DNA from: Calidifontibacter indicus
GTDB taxonomy: Bacteria > Actinomycetota > Actinomycetes > Actinomycetales > Dermatophilaceae
Length of the DNA stretch: 64,000 nucleotides
Reading direction: 5' to 3'
Assembly (NCBI RefSeq): GCF_003386865.1
Contig: NZ_QTUA01000001.1
Location: 3,463,700 to 3,527,699, forward strand
Shown: one piece after another, positions 37,541-46,827 of the stretch
How positions within the stretch are numbered: position 1 is the stretch's first letter
Layout of the letters: each line of letters begins with the position of its first letter
Made by a program: the position numbers and the translations under genes
The notes under the pieces: model-generated
Database searches by the model: none
Told to the model about the DNA's origin: nothing
The model's input: only the letters and a program-made list of their open reading frames with translations

Positions 37541-39931
37541 ATGGCGTTCACCAGCACCTACCGCCTCCAGTTGCATTCCGGCTTCACCTTCGCCGACGCG
37601 GCCCGGCAGGTTCCCTACCTCGCCGAACTCGGCGTCTCGCACCTCTACCTCTCCCCGATCCTCACCGCGGTGCCCGGCTCGATGCACGGCTACGACGTCG
37701 TCGACCACACCCGCATCAACCCCGAACTCGGTGGCGAGGAGGGCTTCCGCGAGCTCGCCGAGCGGGCGCACGCGGCCGGCCTCGGCATCGTCGTCGACGT
37801 CGTGCCCAACCACATGGCGTTCGTCGCGCCCGAGTCGCTCAACGCGCCGCTGTGGCAGGTGTTGCGCGAGGGGCGCGACGCTCCCACCGAGCAGTGGTTC
37901 GACATCGACTGGAAGGTCGGCGGCGGACGCATCGGGCTGCCGGTGCTGGGCAAGCCCCTGGCCGAGGTGCTCGCCGCCGGTGAGCTCACCCTCGACCGGA
38001 GCGGCGACGAGCCCGTGCTGCGCTACTTCGACCATGTCTGGCCGGTGGCTCTCGGCACCGACACGACCGACGACGTCGCCGAGATCCTCGACCGTCAGCA
38101 CTACCGGCTGGCGAGTTGGCGCGACAAGGACGACGTGCTCAACTACCGGCGCTTCTTCGAGGTCGACGGGCTGATCGCGATCCGGGTCGAGCTGCCCGAG
38201 GTCTTCGACGCAACCCACGACCTGCTGCTGCGACTGCACCACGAGGGCCTCGTCGACGCCTTCCGCATCGACCACCCCGACGGCCTTGCCGACCCGGCCG
38301 GCTACCTGGAACGCCTGACCGCGGCATGCCGCAAGGACACCCCGATCTGGACCGAGAAGATCCTCGAGGGCGACGAGGTGCTGCCGAAGTCGTGGCAGTG
38401 CGCGGGCACGACCGGTTACGACGCCCTCAAGGTGGTGCAGGCCGCGTTCACCGACCCGGCGAGCGCCGCCGTGCTCGACAAGACCTGGCAGGCGTGCGGC
38501 GGCAACCCCGATTTCCACGCGATCGTGTCGGAGTCGAAGCGCTATGTCGTCACCCACTCCCTCGCCCCCGAGGTCGACCGCCTCACCCGCCGGGCCCGCG
38601 AGGCGCTACCCGACCTCGACCCCGAGCGCCTGCGCGAGGCCGTCGTCGAGCTGCTCGTCGCCGGCGAGGTCTACCGGGCCTACGTGCGCCCCGACAACAA
38701 GCTGTCCAAGCAGGCGCGGCGCCGGTTGCAGGAAGCGTTCACCACGGCCGCCGACTCGCGGCCCGACCTGCGCACCGAACTGGAGGCACTGGCGCCGGTG
38801 ACCGTCCTCGCCGAGGACGACGAGTCGGCCACCGACTTCGCGATCCGGCTGCAGCAGACCTGGGGCCCGGTGATGGCCAAGGGCATCGAGGACACCTCGT
38901 TCTACCGCTACCACCGGCTCGTCGCACTCAACGAGGTCGGCTCCGACCCGACGCTGGTCGCGGGCGCCGACCCGGACCTGCTGCACCGCTGGGCCGCGCA
39001 CGCCGCGTCGAACTGGCCACAGACGATGACCGGTCTGACGACCCACGACACCAAGCGCAGTGAGGACGCCCGGGCGCGGGTGCTCGCGCTGGCCGGCGCG
39101 CCGTACGCGTGGCGCGCGTTGGCGACGTCCGCCCAGCGGGTGGCCGCCGGACGGGTCGACGGACCCACCGCGCACCTGGTCTGGCAGACCCTCTTCGGCG
39201 TGCCCGGCATCGACGACGAACGCCTCACCGGTTACCTGGAGAAGGCGCTGCGGGAGGGCAAGGAACACACCGCCTGGGTCGACGGTGACGCCGACTACGA
39301 GCAGGCGGTCATCGAGTTCGCGAAGCACCTGCGCGACGACCCCGACCATGCCGCGCTCACCGCTTCGATCGAAGCCGAGCTCGCCGAACCGATTCGCGCA
39401 ATCACGTTGGGCGCCAAGCTGATCCAGCTCTGCCTCCCGGGGGTGCCCGACACCTACCAGGGCACGGAGTACGTCACCACGTCGCTCGTCGACCCCGACA
39501 ACCGGCGTCCGGTCGACTACGAACGTCGCGCCGCCTCGCTCGCCGAGGTGGAGACCCCCGACCTCGACCGCGAGAAGCAGGCGCTGGTGCAGACCACCCT
39601 GCTCGCCCGCAAACGGCTGTCGGCGTTCGCAGCGAACGGCCAGTACACCCCGGTGACCACGAGCAGCCCGCACCTGTTGGGCTTCCTGCGGTCGCACGAA
39701 CCGGGCCGGGTGTCGGGCGTGCTGCGCCGCGAGCAGTCGAGCGCCGTGCTGGTGCTGGCCACTCGCAACCCGGCCACGCTGGCCGCCGAGGGCGGTTGGA
39801 GCGACGAGACCGTCGACCTGCCCGACGGCACCTGGACCGACCTGTTGTCCGGTCGTCTGCACGACGCCGGACCGACCCGGTGCGCCGACTTGTTCGCGGC
39901 CGCCCCGGTCGCGCTGCTCGAGCGCACCTGA
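37541..39931 (+). CDS. treY: Maltooligosyl trehalose synthase TreY
   Basis: Predicted 796 aa GH13 enzyme that converts the reducing-end maltose of maltodextrin to a trehalosyl end. Family landmarks are YRLQLHSGFTFADAA at the start, SHLYLSPILTAVPGSMHGYD, VVDVVPNHMAF, AFRIDHPDGLADP with the nucleophile Asp, IWTEKILEGDE with the acid Glu, and TTHDTKRSEDARAR near the end. It is adjacent to treZ, forming the TreYZ trehalose route; no glgX lies in the window. Confidence 0.96.
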   Translation: MAFTSTYRLQLHSGFTFADAARQVPYLAELGVSHLYLSPILTAVPGSMHGYDVVDHTRINPELGGEEGFRELAERAHAAGLGIVVDVVPNHMAFVAPESLNAPLWQVLREGRDAPTEQWFDIDWKVGGGRIGLPVLGKPLAEVLAAGELTLDRSGDEPVLRYFDHVWPVALGTDTTDDVAEILDRQHYRLASWRDKDDVLNYRRFFEVDGLIAIRVELPEVFDATHDLLLRLHHEGLVDAFRIDHPDGLADPAGYLERLTAACRKDTPIWTEKILEGDEVLPKSWQCAGTTGYDALKVVQAAFTDPASAAVLDKTWQACGGNPDFHAIVSESKRYVVTHSLAPEVDRLTRRAREALPDLDPERLREAVVELLVAGEVYRAYVRPDNKLSKQARRRLQEAFTTAADSRPDLRTELEALAPVTVLAEDDESATDFAIRLQQTWGPVMAKGIEDTSFYRYHRLVALNEVGSDPTLVAGADPDLLHRWAAHAASNWPQTMTGLTTHDTKRSEDARARVLALAGAPYAWRALATSAQRVAAGRVDGPTAHLVWQTLFGVPGIDDERLTGYLEKALREGKEHTAWVDGDADYEQAVIEFAKHLRDDPDHAALTASIEAELAEPIRAITLGAKLIQLCLPGVPDTYQGTEYVTTSLVDPDNRRPVDYERRAASLAEVETPDLDREKQALVQTTLLARKRLSAFAANGQYTPVTTSSPHLLGFLRSHEPGRVSGVLRREQSSAVLVLATRNPATLAAEGGWSDETVDLPDGTWTDLLSGRLHDAGPTRCADLFAAAPVALLERT

Positions 39932-39963
39932 CACCCGCAGACACCCGATACGACGGGAGAACG

Positions 39964-41721
39964 ATGAGCACCCGCACGCACACCTTCCGGGTCTGGGCGC
40001 CGGCGGCCGAGCAGACCGTCACGCTCTGCCTCGGCGACGACGCCCTGCCGATGACCCGCACCGACGACGACTGGTGGCAGCTCGAGGCGCCGGCCGAGCC
40101 CGGTGCCCGGTACGCCTTCCGGGTCGACGACGGCGAGGAACGCCCCGATCCGCGGTCGTTGTCGCAACCGGACGGACCCGACGGACGCTCGGCGCTGGTC
40201 GACCTCGGGGCTCACCAGTGGTCGGACGACGACTGGCGCGGCGTGCCGCTGGCCGATGCCGTCGTCTACGAACTGCACATCGGCACCTTCACCGAGCAGG
40301 GCACGCTCGATTCCGCGATCGGGCGGCTCGACCACCTGGCCGACCTGGGGGTCACCCTCGTCGAACTCATGCCGGTGGCGACCTTCCCGGGCACCCGCGG
40401 TTGGGGTTACGACGGGGTCGACCTGTTCGCGGTGCACGAGGCGTACGGCGGCGCGGCCGCCCTGCAACGGTTCGTCGATGCCGCCCACGCCCGCGGCCTC
40501 GGGGTCTGCCTCGACGTCGTCTACAACCACCTGGGCCCCAGTGGCAACTACCTGCCGGTGTTCGGCCCCTACTTCACCGACGCCCACCACACCCCGTGGG
40601 GTTGGGCGGTCAACCTCGACGGGCCTTCGTCGGACGAGGTGCGCCGCTACCTCATCGACAACGCGCTGATGTGGTTCCGCGACTTCCACCTCGACGCGCT
40701 GCGGCTCGACGCGGTGCACGCACTCATCGACGACCGCGCCGTGCACTTCCTGGAACAGCTTGCGGCACAGACCGATTCACTGTCAGAGGTGCTCGACCGG
40801 CCGTTGCTGCTCATCGCGGAGTCCGACCGCAACGACCCGAAGACGGTCACCGACCGTGGCGTCGGCGGCACCGGCGGACTCGGCCTGCACGCCCAGTGGG
40901 CCGACGACGTCCACCACACCTGGCATGTGCTGCTCACCGGCGAGACGCAGGGCTACTACGCCGACTTCGCCGACCCCGAGGCGATCACCAAGACCGCCCG
41001 CACGCCGTTCTTCCACGACGGCACGTGGAGCAGCTTCCGGGACCGCGAGCACGGACGTCCGGTCGACGGTGACACGACGCCGGGCGACCGGTTCGTGGTG
41101 TCGCTGCAGACCCACGACCAGGTCGGCAACCGCGCCACCGGCGACCGGCTCAGCCACCTGGTCTCGCCCGGTCGGTTGGCGATCGGGGCGGCCCTCATGC
41201 TCACCTCGCCTTACACCCCGATGCTGTTCATGGGTGAGGAGTGGGGTGCCTCCACCAAGTGGGCCTATTTCACCGACCACACCGATTCCGCACTCGCACA
41301 AGCGGTTTCGAAGGGCCGCCGCGCCGAGTTCGCCGAGCACGGGTGGGGCGACGAGGTGCCCGATCCGCAGGCCGCGTCGACGATGACCGACTCCGTGCTG
41401 CGCTGGGAGGAACGCGACGAGCCGGTGCACGCGGCGCTGCTGGCGTGGTACCGCGAGCTGATCCGGTTGCGCCGCGCGGTGTCCGACCTGCGCGACCCGT
41501 CCCTCACGTCCGGACGCGCCGAGCGCGACGGTGACCTGCTGACGGTGCACCGTGGCGCACACTGGGTGGTCGCCAACCTCGGCACCGAACCGACCCGGGT
41601 CGAGTCGGGGCTGCACATCGTGGCAGCCTTCGAGGCATCGATGGACGCCGGAGGTGCCGTCGTCGTCGATCCCGACGGCGTGGTCGTGCTCGGCCCGCGC
41701 AGTGATCACGAAAGGATCTGA
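39964..41721 (+). CDS. treZ: Malto-oligosyltrehalose trehalohydrolase TreZ
   Basis: Predicted 585 aa GH13 enzyme. An N-terminal carbohydrate-binding domain (TFRVWAPAAEQ) precedes the catalytic barrel: VYELHIGTFTEQGTLD, CLDVVYNHLGPSGNYL, DALRLDAVHAL (nucleophile Asp) and LIAESDRNDP (acid Glu). It releases trehalose from the product of TreY. GGGAGA lies just before ATG 39964, 32 bases after treY. Confidence 0.95.
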   Translation: MSTRTHTFRVWAPAAEQTVTLCLGDDALPMTRTDDDWWQLEAPAEPGARYAFRVDDGEERPDPRSLSQPDGPDGRSALVDLGAHQWSDDDWRGVPLADAVVYELHIGTFTEQGTLDSAIGRLDHLADLGVTLVELMPVATFPGTRGWGYDGVDLFAVHEAYGGAAALQRFVDAAHARGLGVCLDVVYNHLGPSGNYLPVFGPYFTDAHHTPWGWAVNLDGPSSDEVRRYLIDNALMWFRDFHLDALRLDAVHALIDDRAVHFLEQLAAQTDSLSEVLDRPLLLIAESDRNDPKTVTDRGVGGTGGLGLHAQWADDVHHTWHVLLTGETQGYYADFADPEAITKTARTPFFHDGTWSSFRDREHGRPVDGDTTPGDRFVVSLQTHDQVGNRATGDRLSHLVSPGRLAIGAALMLTSPYTPMLFMGEEWGASTKWAYFTDHTDSALAQAVSKGRRAEFAEHGWGDEVPDPQAASTMTDSVLRWEERDEPVHAALLAWYRELIRLRRAVSDLRDPSLTSGRAERDGDLLTVHRGAHWVVANLGTEPTRVESGLHIVAAFEASMDAGGAVVVDPDGVVVLGPRSDHERI

Positions 41722-41722
41722 G

Positions 41723-42034
41723 ATGGCAGCCAAGGGTTACTGGATCGGCCGGATCTCGACGCACGACCCCGACACCTACGCCAAGTACGTGGCCGGCAAC
41801 GGCGCCGCCTACGCCAAGTTCGGCGGACGCATGTTGGTGCGTGGCGGCAAGTTCGACGTGAGCGAGGGTGAGGCCCGCGACCGCAACGTCGTCATCGAAT
41901 TCCCCTCGTACCAGGCGGCACTCGACTGCTACCACTCGCCGGAGTACCAGTCGGTGATCGGTTTCCGGCAGGCCGCCAGTGAGGGCGAACTCATCGTCGT
42001 CGAGGGCTACGACGGGCCGCAACCGGGCGAGTGA
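41723..42034 (+). CDS. DUF1330 family protein
   Basis: Predicted 103 aa. The ferredoxin-like dimeric fold is suggested by MAAKGYWIGRISTHDPD, GGRMLVRGG and IEFPSYQAALDCYHSPEYQ. DUF1330 proteins have no settled reaction. It starts one base after the treZ stop with AAAGGA upstream, so it is the third gene of the treYZ operon; a link to trehalose is only positional. Confidence 0.88.
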   Translation: MAAKGYWIGRISTHDPDTYAKYVAGNGAAYAKFGGRMLVRGGKFDVSEGEARDRNVVIEFPSYQAALDCYHSPEYQSVIGFRQAASEGELIVVEGYDGPQPGE

Positions 42035-42041
42035 GCCCGGC

Positions 42042-43268
42042 TCAGCCGCCGAACGACTCCCAGCCGCCCTGCGGCGCCGCCTCCAACCGGCGCAGCGCCG
42101 CCAGGGTGGCGTCGTCCTGCGCGTCGAGCCAGTCGCACAGCTGCTTGAAGGTGACGAACCGGGTGTCGGGTCGGTCGGCCATCTGCTTGATGACGTCCTC
42201 GACGGCGTCCATGTAGATGCCGCCGTTCCAGCCCTCCAGGTGGTTGCCGATGACCAGAGGCGCGCGGTTGCCGTCGTAGGCGAACTCGAAGCCGGCCAGG
42301 TAACTGTCGGCGGTCTGCTTGCGCCATTGCGGACGCTTGGCCGGGTCGCCCTTGGTGCCGCCCGACTGGTTGACCATGAAGTTGTAATCCATCGACAGGA
42401 TCGTGCCGCCCTTGTGCGCGAACGGGATCGACTGCAGGGACAGATCCCAGAGGGTGCCGTCCTTGACCGGCCACACCTGCCGGTTCGCCTTCGAGGTGTC
42501 GTAGCGCCACCCGAGCTTCATGGCCGCCTTGCGCAGGTTGTCGGCGCCCTGCAGGCACGGCGTCCGGCCGCCGACGAGTTCCTTGTCGTAGTCGAACGGC
42601 AACGACGGCAGATCGGTGAACCCGGTGTTGGTGCGCCAGGTGCGCACGAACTGCTTCGCCTGCGCGATCTCGCTCAGCCAGTCGCTCACCGACCAGTCCT
42701 GCACCCCGCCCGGCCCGCAGAAGTGTCCGTTGAAGTGGGTGCCGATCTCGTGCCCCTCGAGCCACGCCGAGCGCAGCAGTTCGAGGGTGCGGTGGATCTC
42801 GCCGTCGTCCTGGTAGTTGACCTCGGAGGCACCCGGACGGTGGTGCGGCGGGCGGTAGAGCGTCCGCTTACTCTCCGGCAGCAGGAACAACCCGGTGAGA
42901 AACCAGGTCTGCGGGCAGTCGTACTTGCGCCCGACCTCCAGGAACCGCTCGAACAGCGGCATGTGCTTGTTCTCGCCTGCGCCGTCCCAGGAGATGACCA
43001 CGAACTGGGGCGGCTTGGTGCCCGGCGCCAACTTCTCGGGCTTCGGTTGCTTGGGTTGCGGCCCGGTGTCGGACGTCGACCCGTCGCCGATCTGCCGTCC
43101 GGTGTGGCCGGACGGCGGCGAGGTCGTCGTCGTGACGCCGACCTTGGTGGCCTCGTCAGGTCCGTCGGCCACGCCGACCTCGTCGGTGACCTCCCGGCTG
43201 CACGACGCCAGCGTTGCCGCGGCGAAACCGGACGCCAGCACCGAACGCCGGCGGATGTGGTTCGTCAT
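42042..43268 (-). CDS. Lipoprotein polysaccharide deacetylase-like protein (Tat-type signal)
   Basis: Predicted 408 aa. The N-terminus TNHIRRRSVLASGF has a twin-arginine motif and then lipobox LASC, so it should be folded before export and lipid-anchored. A Thr/Pro/Lys linker precedes a domain with WDGAGENKHMPLFERFLEVG, PQTWFLTGLFLLP and HEIGTHFNGHFCGPGG, which resembles the NodB deacetylase fold (T-H-x-N-x-H for metal). It may deacetylate cell-wall glycans. GGGGAGAACG precedes ATG 43268. Confidence 0.8.
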   Translation of the reverse strand: MTNHIRRRSVLASGFAAATLASCSREVTDEVGVADGPDEATKVGVTTTTSPPSGHTGRQIGDGSTSDTGPQPKQPKPEKLAPGTKPPQFVVISWDGAGENKHMPLFERFLEVGRKYDCPQTWFLTGLFLLPESKRTLYRPPHHRPGASEVNYQDDGEIHRTLELLRSAWLEGHEIGTHFNGHFCGPGGVQDWSVSDWLSEIAQAKQFVRTWRTNTGFTDLPSLPFDYDKELVGGRTPCLQGADNLRKAAMKLGWRYDTSKANRQVWPVKDGTLWDLSLQSIPFAHKGGTILSMDYNFMVNQSGGTKGDPAKRPQWRKQTADSYLAGFEFAYDGNRAPLVIGNHLEGWNGGIYMDAVEDVIKQMADRPDTRFVTFKQLCDWLDAQDDATLAALRRLEAAPQGGWESFGG

Positions 43269-43536
43269 CGTTCTCCCCTTCGTCGACGAATCCGATCGAC
43301 CGGGCCTCCCAACCCGATGCCGACCGTTTCCACCGCTGAGGATGTCATCCGCACGGCGCCGAGATGACGGGGCGCGCCGCCCGCATGCACATTCGTTACC
43401 GAATCTGCCGCCGGCGTGCACCGAACATCCAGCCAACCCCCAGATCGACACATCCGGGATCAGCACCCGCAAAGCCACCGTTTTGGTTCCGAGCGTTCGG
43501 CGCAGCCGACAGCCCTGGACTCATAGAGTGGGCGCC

Positions 43537-44745
43537 ATGCCGACGAACTCTGCTCTTCGATCCCCTGCCGCACAGAATCTGCTCGCAGCCGCCGTCGCCG
43601 GAGTCGGTGTGCTGGTGCGCCCGGCCCGTATCCCGGTGTGGGCACGCCGCAGCCTCACCGTGGCCAACACGGCCGGCACCGCCGGGTCGATGTTGATGAC
43701 CAACAAGGCCGCCGAGAACACCGGCGCCCTGGGCGTCAAGCCGGTGAGCGGTCCCCGCGACACCGCCGCCTCCACCGGTTCCGCGCTGGCCGCAGCGGCC
43801 GGCAGCTTGAGCCTGCTGACCTCCGGCATCGGTCTGAAGCTCGACGCGAAGGCCGAGAGCTACCTCACCAAGCGCGGCGTGAAGCGTCCGAGACTGTGGA
43901 TGGCCGTCGGCGCCATCGGCCTGGTCTTCGTGATCAAGACGGTGCAGGACGCCGCCACCCGCAAGGCCGAGGACGCCGCGACGAAGTTCGCCGACAGCCG
44001 CCAGGTCCCGCCGGCGGCCGGCGACAAGGTGCGCCGCTGCGACATCGCGGCGACGAGCAAGCCCGCCGTCACCGGCGCCAAGCCCTCGACCTCGACCACG
44101 GCCCCGACGGCTGCCGGGTCCACTGGGTCGTCCGGTTCTGGCGCGTCTGCCGGGTCCGCCGGTGCGGACTCGACCGCCGCATCGAGCGCCTCGGACGGCG
44201 ACAAGAAATCTGCGGAGAAGGCCGAAAAGATAGCTCCCGCAACAGATTCCACGACTGCCACCGATCAGGCGCGACCGGTCGTGTCGAGCACGGACGGTTC
44301 GTCCGATCAGGCCCCGGCCCTGGCGGCCGCGTCTGCGGCAGACGCCGCCGACGCCCCCGGCACGGCAACGCCGAACGTCGAGGACACCCCGATCTGGAAG
44401 GACGTCGCCGAGCGCAAGGGTGGTGCCGAGACGATCGCCGACGCCGACGGTCAGTCCGACGCATCCGACGCGAGTGGCGCGGCCGGTGCGACCGACGAAA
44501 CCGCCGACCGGGCAGCCGCGGACGAAGCCGGCGCCGACAGCACTGACGAGTCCACCGACGCGTCCGACGTCACCTCCGACGCCAAGGCTGCCGGCACGCC
44601 CGACGCAGCGGACAACGCCGACGAGAAGGCCGACAAGACCGGCGGCAGCACCGCCTACCGTCCGTCGCGGTTCGAGCAGCAATTGGCCGAGACCACCCCG
44701 GACGACGTCGACGGCCCTCTCGCAGACGGCTTGCAGCGGGAATGA
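43537..44745 (+). CDS. Membrane protein with a long acidic disordered tail
   Basis: Predicted 402 aa. Residues 1-125 are hydrophobic in parts, with a membrane helix LWMAVGAIGLVFVIKTVQ near 130. From about residue 165 to the end it is Ala/Asp/Ser/Thr-rich, with a well-spaced NVEDTPIWKDVAERKGGAE segment near 290. The C-terminus is again ordered: STAYRPSRFEQQLAETTPD. I do not recognise a family. TAGAGT ends seven bases before the ATG (leaderless). Its stop abuts the convergent neighbour. Confidence 0.75.
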   Translation: MPTNSALRSPAAQNLLAAAVAGVGVLVRPARIPVWARRSLTVANTAGTAGSMLMTNKAAENTGALGVKPVSGPRDTAASTGSALAAAAGSLSLLTSGIGLKLDAKAESYLTKRGVKRPRLWMAVGAIGLVFVIKTVQDAATRKAEDAATKFADSRQVPPAAGDKVRRCDIAATSKPAVTGAKPSTSTTAPTAAGSTGSSGSGASAGSAGADSTAASSASDGDKKSAEKAEKIAPATDSTTATDQARPVVSSTDGSSDQAPALAAASAADAADAPGTATPNVEDTPIWKDVAERKGGAETIADADGQSDASDASGAAGATDETADRAAADEAGADSTDESTDASDVTSDAKAAGTPDAADNADEKADKTGGSTAYRPSRFEQQLAETTPDDVDGPLADGLQRE

Positions 44746-45210
44746 TCAGGCGCGCAGGTGGTGCCAGGTGACGACGAGCACCGTGGCGAGCATGACCACC
44801 GAGGCGACCAGACTCCACGGGCGTCCCGCCCGGGCGATCGCGACAGCGACGTCCGGCGGGGCGCCCAAGTCGTTCATCCGTTGTTCCACCGTGCGGCGCA
44901 ACCGGCGCAGGCGGGTGCGACCGAGGGTGGCGCCGAAGGGCACGTACGCGGCGAGCACGAGCACGCCGATCGGGATCCGCAGCCAGGGCGCCTGCCAGTG
45001 CACGTCGGCGACCATCGCGAGCGCGAGCGCAACGACGGCGAGCAGGAACGCGCCGCCCTGCACCAGGTGGGTGAGGGTGGCCCCACGGCGGGGGCTGCGG
45101 CCGGCGCGGCGCACCAGGAACCACAGCACGCGGTGCTGCATCCGCGCCTGCGCCCACAGCATCCAGGCCAGTGCCGCGGCCAGCAGCACCAGGAAGATCC
45201 ACGCCCTCAC
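44746..45210 (-). CDS. Small membrane protein, unknown function
   Basis: Predicted 154 aa with about four hydrophobic stretches: IFLVLLAAALAWMLWA, GGAFLLAVVALALAMVA, IPIGVLVLAAYVPFGA and LVASVVMLATVLVVTW. A basic loop TLGRTRLRRLRRTVEQ separates the last two. Its stop is back-to-back with the preceding convergent gene. It starts with GTG. No motif is recognised. Confidence 0.65.
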   Translation of the reverse strand: MRAWIFLVLLAAALAWMLWAQARMQHRVLWFLVRRAGRSPRRGATLTHLVQGGAFLLAVVALALAMVADVHWQAPWLRIPIGVLVLAAYVPFGATLGRTRLRRLRRTVEQRMNDLGAPPDVAVAIARAGRPWSLVASVVMLATVLVVTWHHLRA

Positions 45211-45273
45211 CCACGGGACGATAGCCGTCCGCGTAGTCGGCCCATGTCAGGCCTGACGCATAGTCTCGGGGGC

Positions 45274-46311
45274 ATGGCCGAGCCGCAACAGATCGAACCC
45301 GTCGACGCCCTGCGCCGCATCGCCTTCGTGCTCGAGCGGGCCAGGGCCGGCCAATACCGGGTGAAGGCGTTCCGGCAGGCGGTGGCCACCGTCATCGCCA
45401 CTGCGCGCGACGAGCTCGAGCAGCGTGCCGCCGCCGGCACCCTCGCCGAGCTCCCCGGCATCGGCAAGTCGACCGAGGCCGTCATCACGCAGGCGCTGAG
45501 CGGGCAACGCCCCGACTACCTCCAGACCGTCGAGGCGAAGTACCCCGACCGGATGGTGGAGGGCGGCGAGCAGGTGCGGGCGGCGCTGCGTGGCGACTGT
45601 CACAGCCACTCCGACTGGAGCGACGGCGGTTCGCCGATCCCGGAAATGGTCGCGAGCGCGATGGAGCTCGGCCACGACTACCTGGTGCTCACCGACCACT
45701 CGCCGCGGCTGCGGATCGCGAACGGACTGTCCGCGGCTCGGCTCACCGAGCAGCTCGGGGTCGTCGACGCGATCAACACCCACCTCGACGGGTCGTTCAC
45801 GCTGCTGAAGGGGATCGAGGTCGACATCCTCGACGACGGCGGGCTCGACCAGAGCGAGGAGATGCTCGACCGGCTCGACGTGCGGGTGGCCTCGGTGCAT
45901 TCCAAGCTCGCGATGGCGTCGGCGCCGATGACCCGTCGCATGATCGGCGCGATCAAGAATCCGCGCACCAACATCCTCGGCCACTGCACCGGACGGCTCA
46001 CCGGCGGCTCGCGCGGCACCCGCGGGCAGTCGTCGTTCGACGCGGCGGCGGTCTTCGCGGCGTGCGCCGAACACGACGTCGCGGTCGAGATCAACTCCCG
46101 CCCCGAGCGGTGCGACCCACCCGACGACCTGCTCGCGCAAGCCCGCGACGCGGGGTGCCTGTTCAGCATCGACAGCGACGCCCACGCCCCCGGCCAACTC
46201 GACCTATTGCAGTTCGGTGCGGCCCGGGCCGAGCAGTTCGACATCCCGCTCGACCGCATCGTCAACACCTGGCCGAAGGAGCGCCTGCTGGAGTGGGCGG
46301 CACGTCGCTGA
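45274..46311 (+). CDS. PHP-domain metal-dependent hydrolase with helix-hairpin-helix N-terminus
   Basis: Predicted 345 aa. Residues 1-95 carry a DNA-binding helix-hairpin-helix region (AELPGIGKSTEAVI). The PHP domain follows: GDCHSHSDWSDGG, LVLTDHSPRLR, VDILDDG, ILGHCTGRL, VEINSRPERCD and SIDSDAHAPGQL, providing the trinuclear metal ligands. This is the arrangement of the PolX C-terminal exonuclease without its polymerase part. It probably acts on phosphoesters, perhaps in DNA repair. TAGTCT ends seven bases before the ATG. Confidence 0.85.
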   Translation: MAEPQQIEPVDALRRIAFVLERARAGQYRVKAFRQAVATVIATARDELEQRAAAGTLAELPGIGKSTEAVITQALSGQRPDYLQTVEAKYPDRMVEGGEQVRAALRGDCHSHSDWSDGGSPIPEMVASAMELGHDYLVLTDHSPRLRIANGLSAARLTEQLGVVDAINTHLDGSFTLLKGIEVDILDDGGLDQSEEMLDRLDVRVASVHSKLAMASAPMTRRMIGAIKNPRTNILGHCTGRLTGGSRGTRGQSSFDAAAVFAACAEHDVAVEINSRPERCDPPDDLLAQARDAGCLFSIDSDAHAPGQLDLLQFGAARAEQFDIPLDRIVNTWPKERLLEWAARR

Positions 46312-46353
46312 CCTGCACAAACGCTCTTCGGCGGCCGCCTCGCCGGAGCCGTT

Positions 46354-46383
46354 TTGGTAAACCCGCCGAGACTCCCCTATAGT
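46354..46383 (+). promoter_or_regulatory. Promoter of the tRNA-Glu/Asp/Phe cluster
   Basis: TTGGTA (46354-46359) and TATAGT (46378-46383) are 18 bases apart, about 60 bases upstream of tRNA-Glu. It is one of the clearest sigma-70-like promoters in the window. Confidence 0.65.
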
Positions 46384-46442
46384 TGCGCAGGTCCTCAACG
46401 GATCCGAGCCGAGTTCGCTTGGTGGGGAACCTGCAAGGACAG

Positions 46443-46515
46443 GTCCCCATCGTCTAGCGGCCTAGGACACCGCCCTTTCACGGCGGCGGCACGGGTTCGA
46501 ATCCCGTTGGGGATA
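46443..46515 (+). tRNA. tRNA-Glu (anticodon TTC)
   Basis: Cloverleaf: acceptor GTCCCCA/TGGGGAT, anticodon stem CCGCC-GGCGG with loop CTTTCAC, T-arm ACGGGTTCGAATCCCGT. CCA is not encoded. It is the first gene of a three-tRNA cluster. Confidence 0.96.
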
Positions 46516-46539
46516 CGCAAGCAGGTCTTGTGCAAACAA

Positions 46540-46616
46540 GGCCCCGTAGCGCAGTTGGTTAGCGCGCCGCCCTGTCACGGCGGAGGTCGCGGGTTCGAGT
46601 CCCGTCGGGGTCGCCA
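46540..46616 (+). tRNA. tRNA-Asp (anticodon GTC), CCA encoded
   Basis: Cloverleaf: acceptor GGCCCCG/CGGGGTC, anticodon stem CCGCC-GGCGG with loop CTGTCAC, T-arm GCGGGTTCGAGTCCCGT, discriminator G, CCA at 46614-46616. Confidence 0.96.
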
Positions 46617-46644
46617 GTTTGGTGACGTGGTCATCAAGCCGAAT

Positions 46645-46717
46645 GGCCAGATAGCTCAGTTGGTAGAGCGAGCGACTGAAAATCGCTAGGTCGGCGGTTC
46701 GACCCCGTCTCTGGCCA
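46645..46717 (+). tRNA. tRNA-Phe (anticodon GAA)
   Basis: Cloverleaf: acceptor GGCCAGA/TCTGGCC, anticodon loop CTGAAAA, T-arm GGCGGTTCGACCCCGTC. CCA is not encoded. Confidence 0.95.
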
Positions 46718-46728
46718 CATTCCACTGG

Positions 46729-46757
46729 AAGCCCGCCCGGTTCGCCGCGGCGGGCTT
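46729..46757. terminator. Terminator after the tRNA cluster
   Basis: AAGCCCGCC and GGCGGGCTT form a 9-bp stem 11 bases after tRNA-Phe, followed by TTCG. Confidence 0.7.
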
Positions 46758-46827
46758 TCGCGTTGTCGGCGAGCTGCCACCGACCCGGCTCAAGGGCCAC
46801 CCAGCCCGGTGGGTCAGGATGGGTGCC

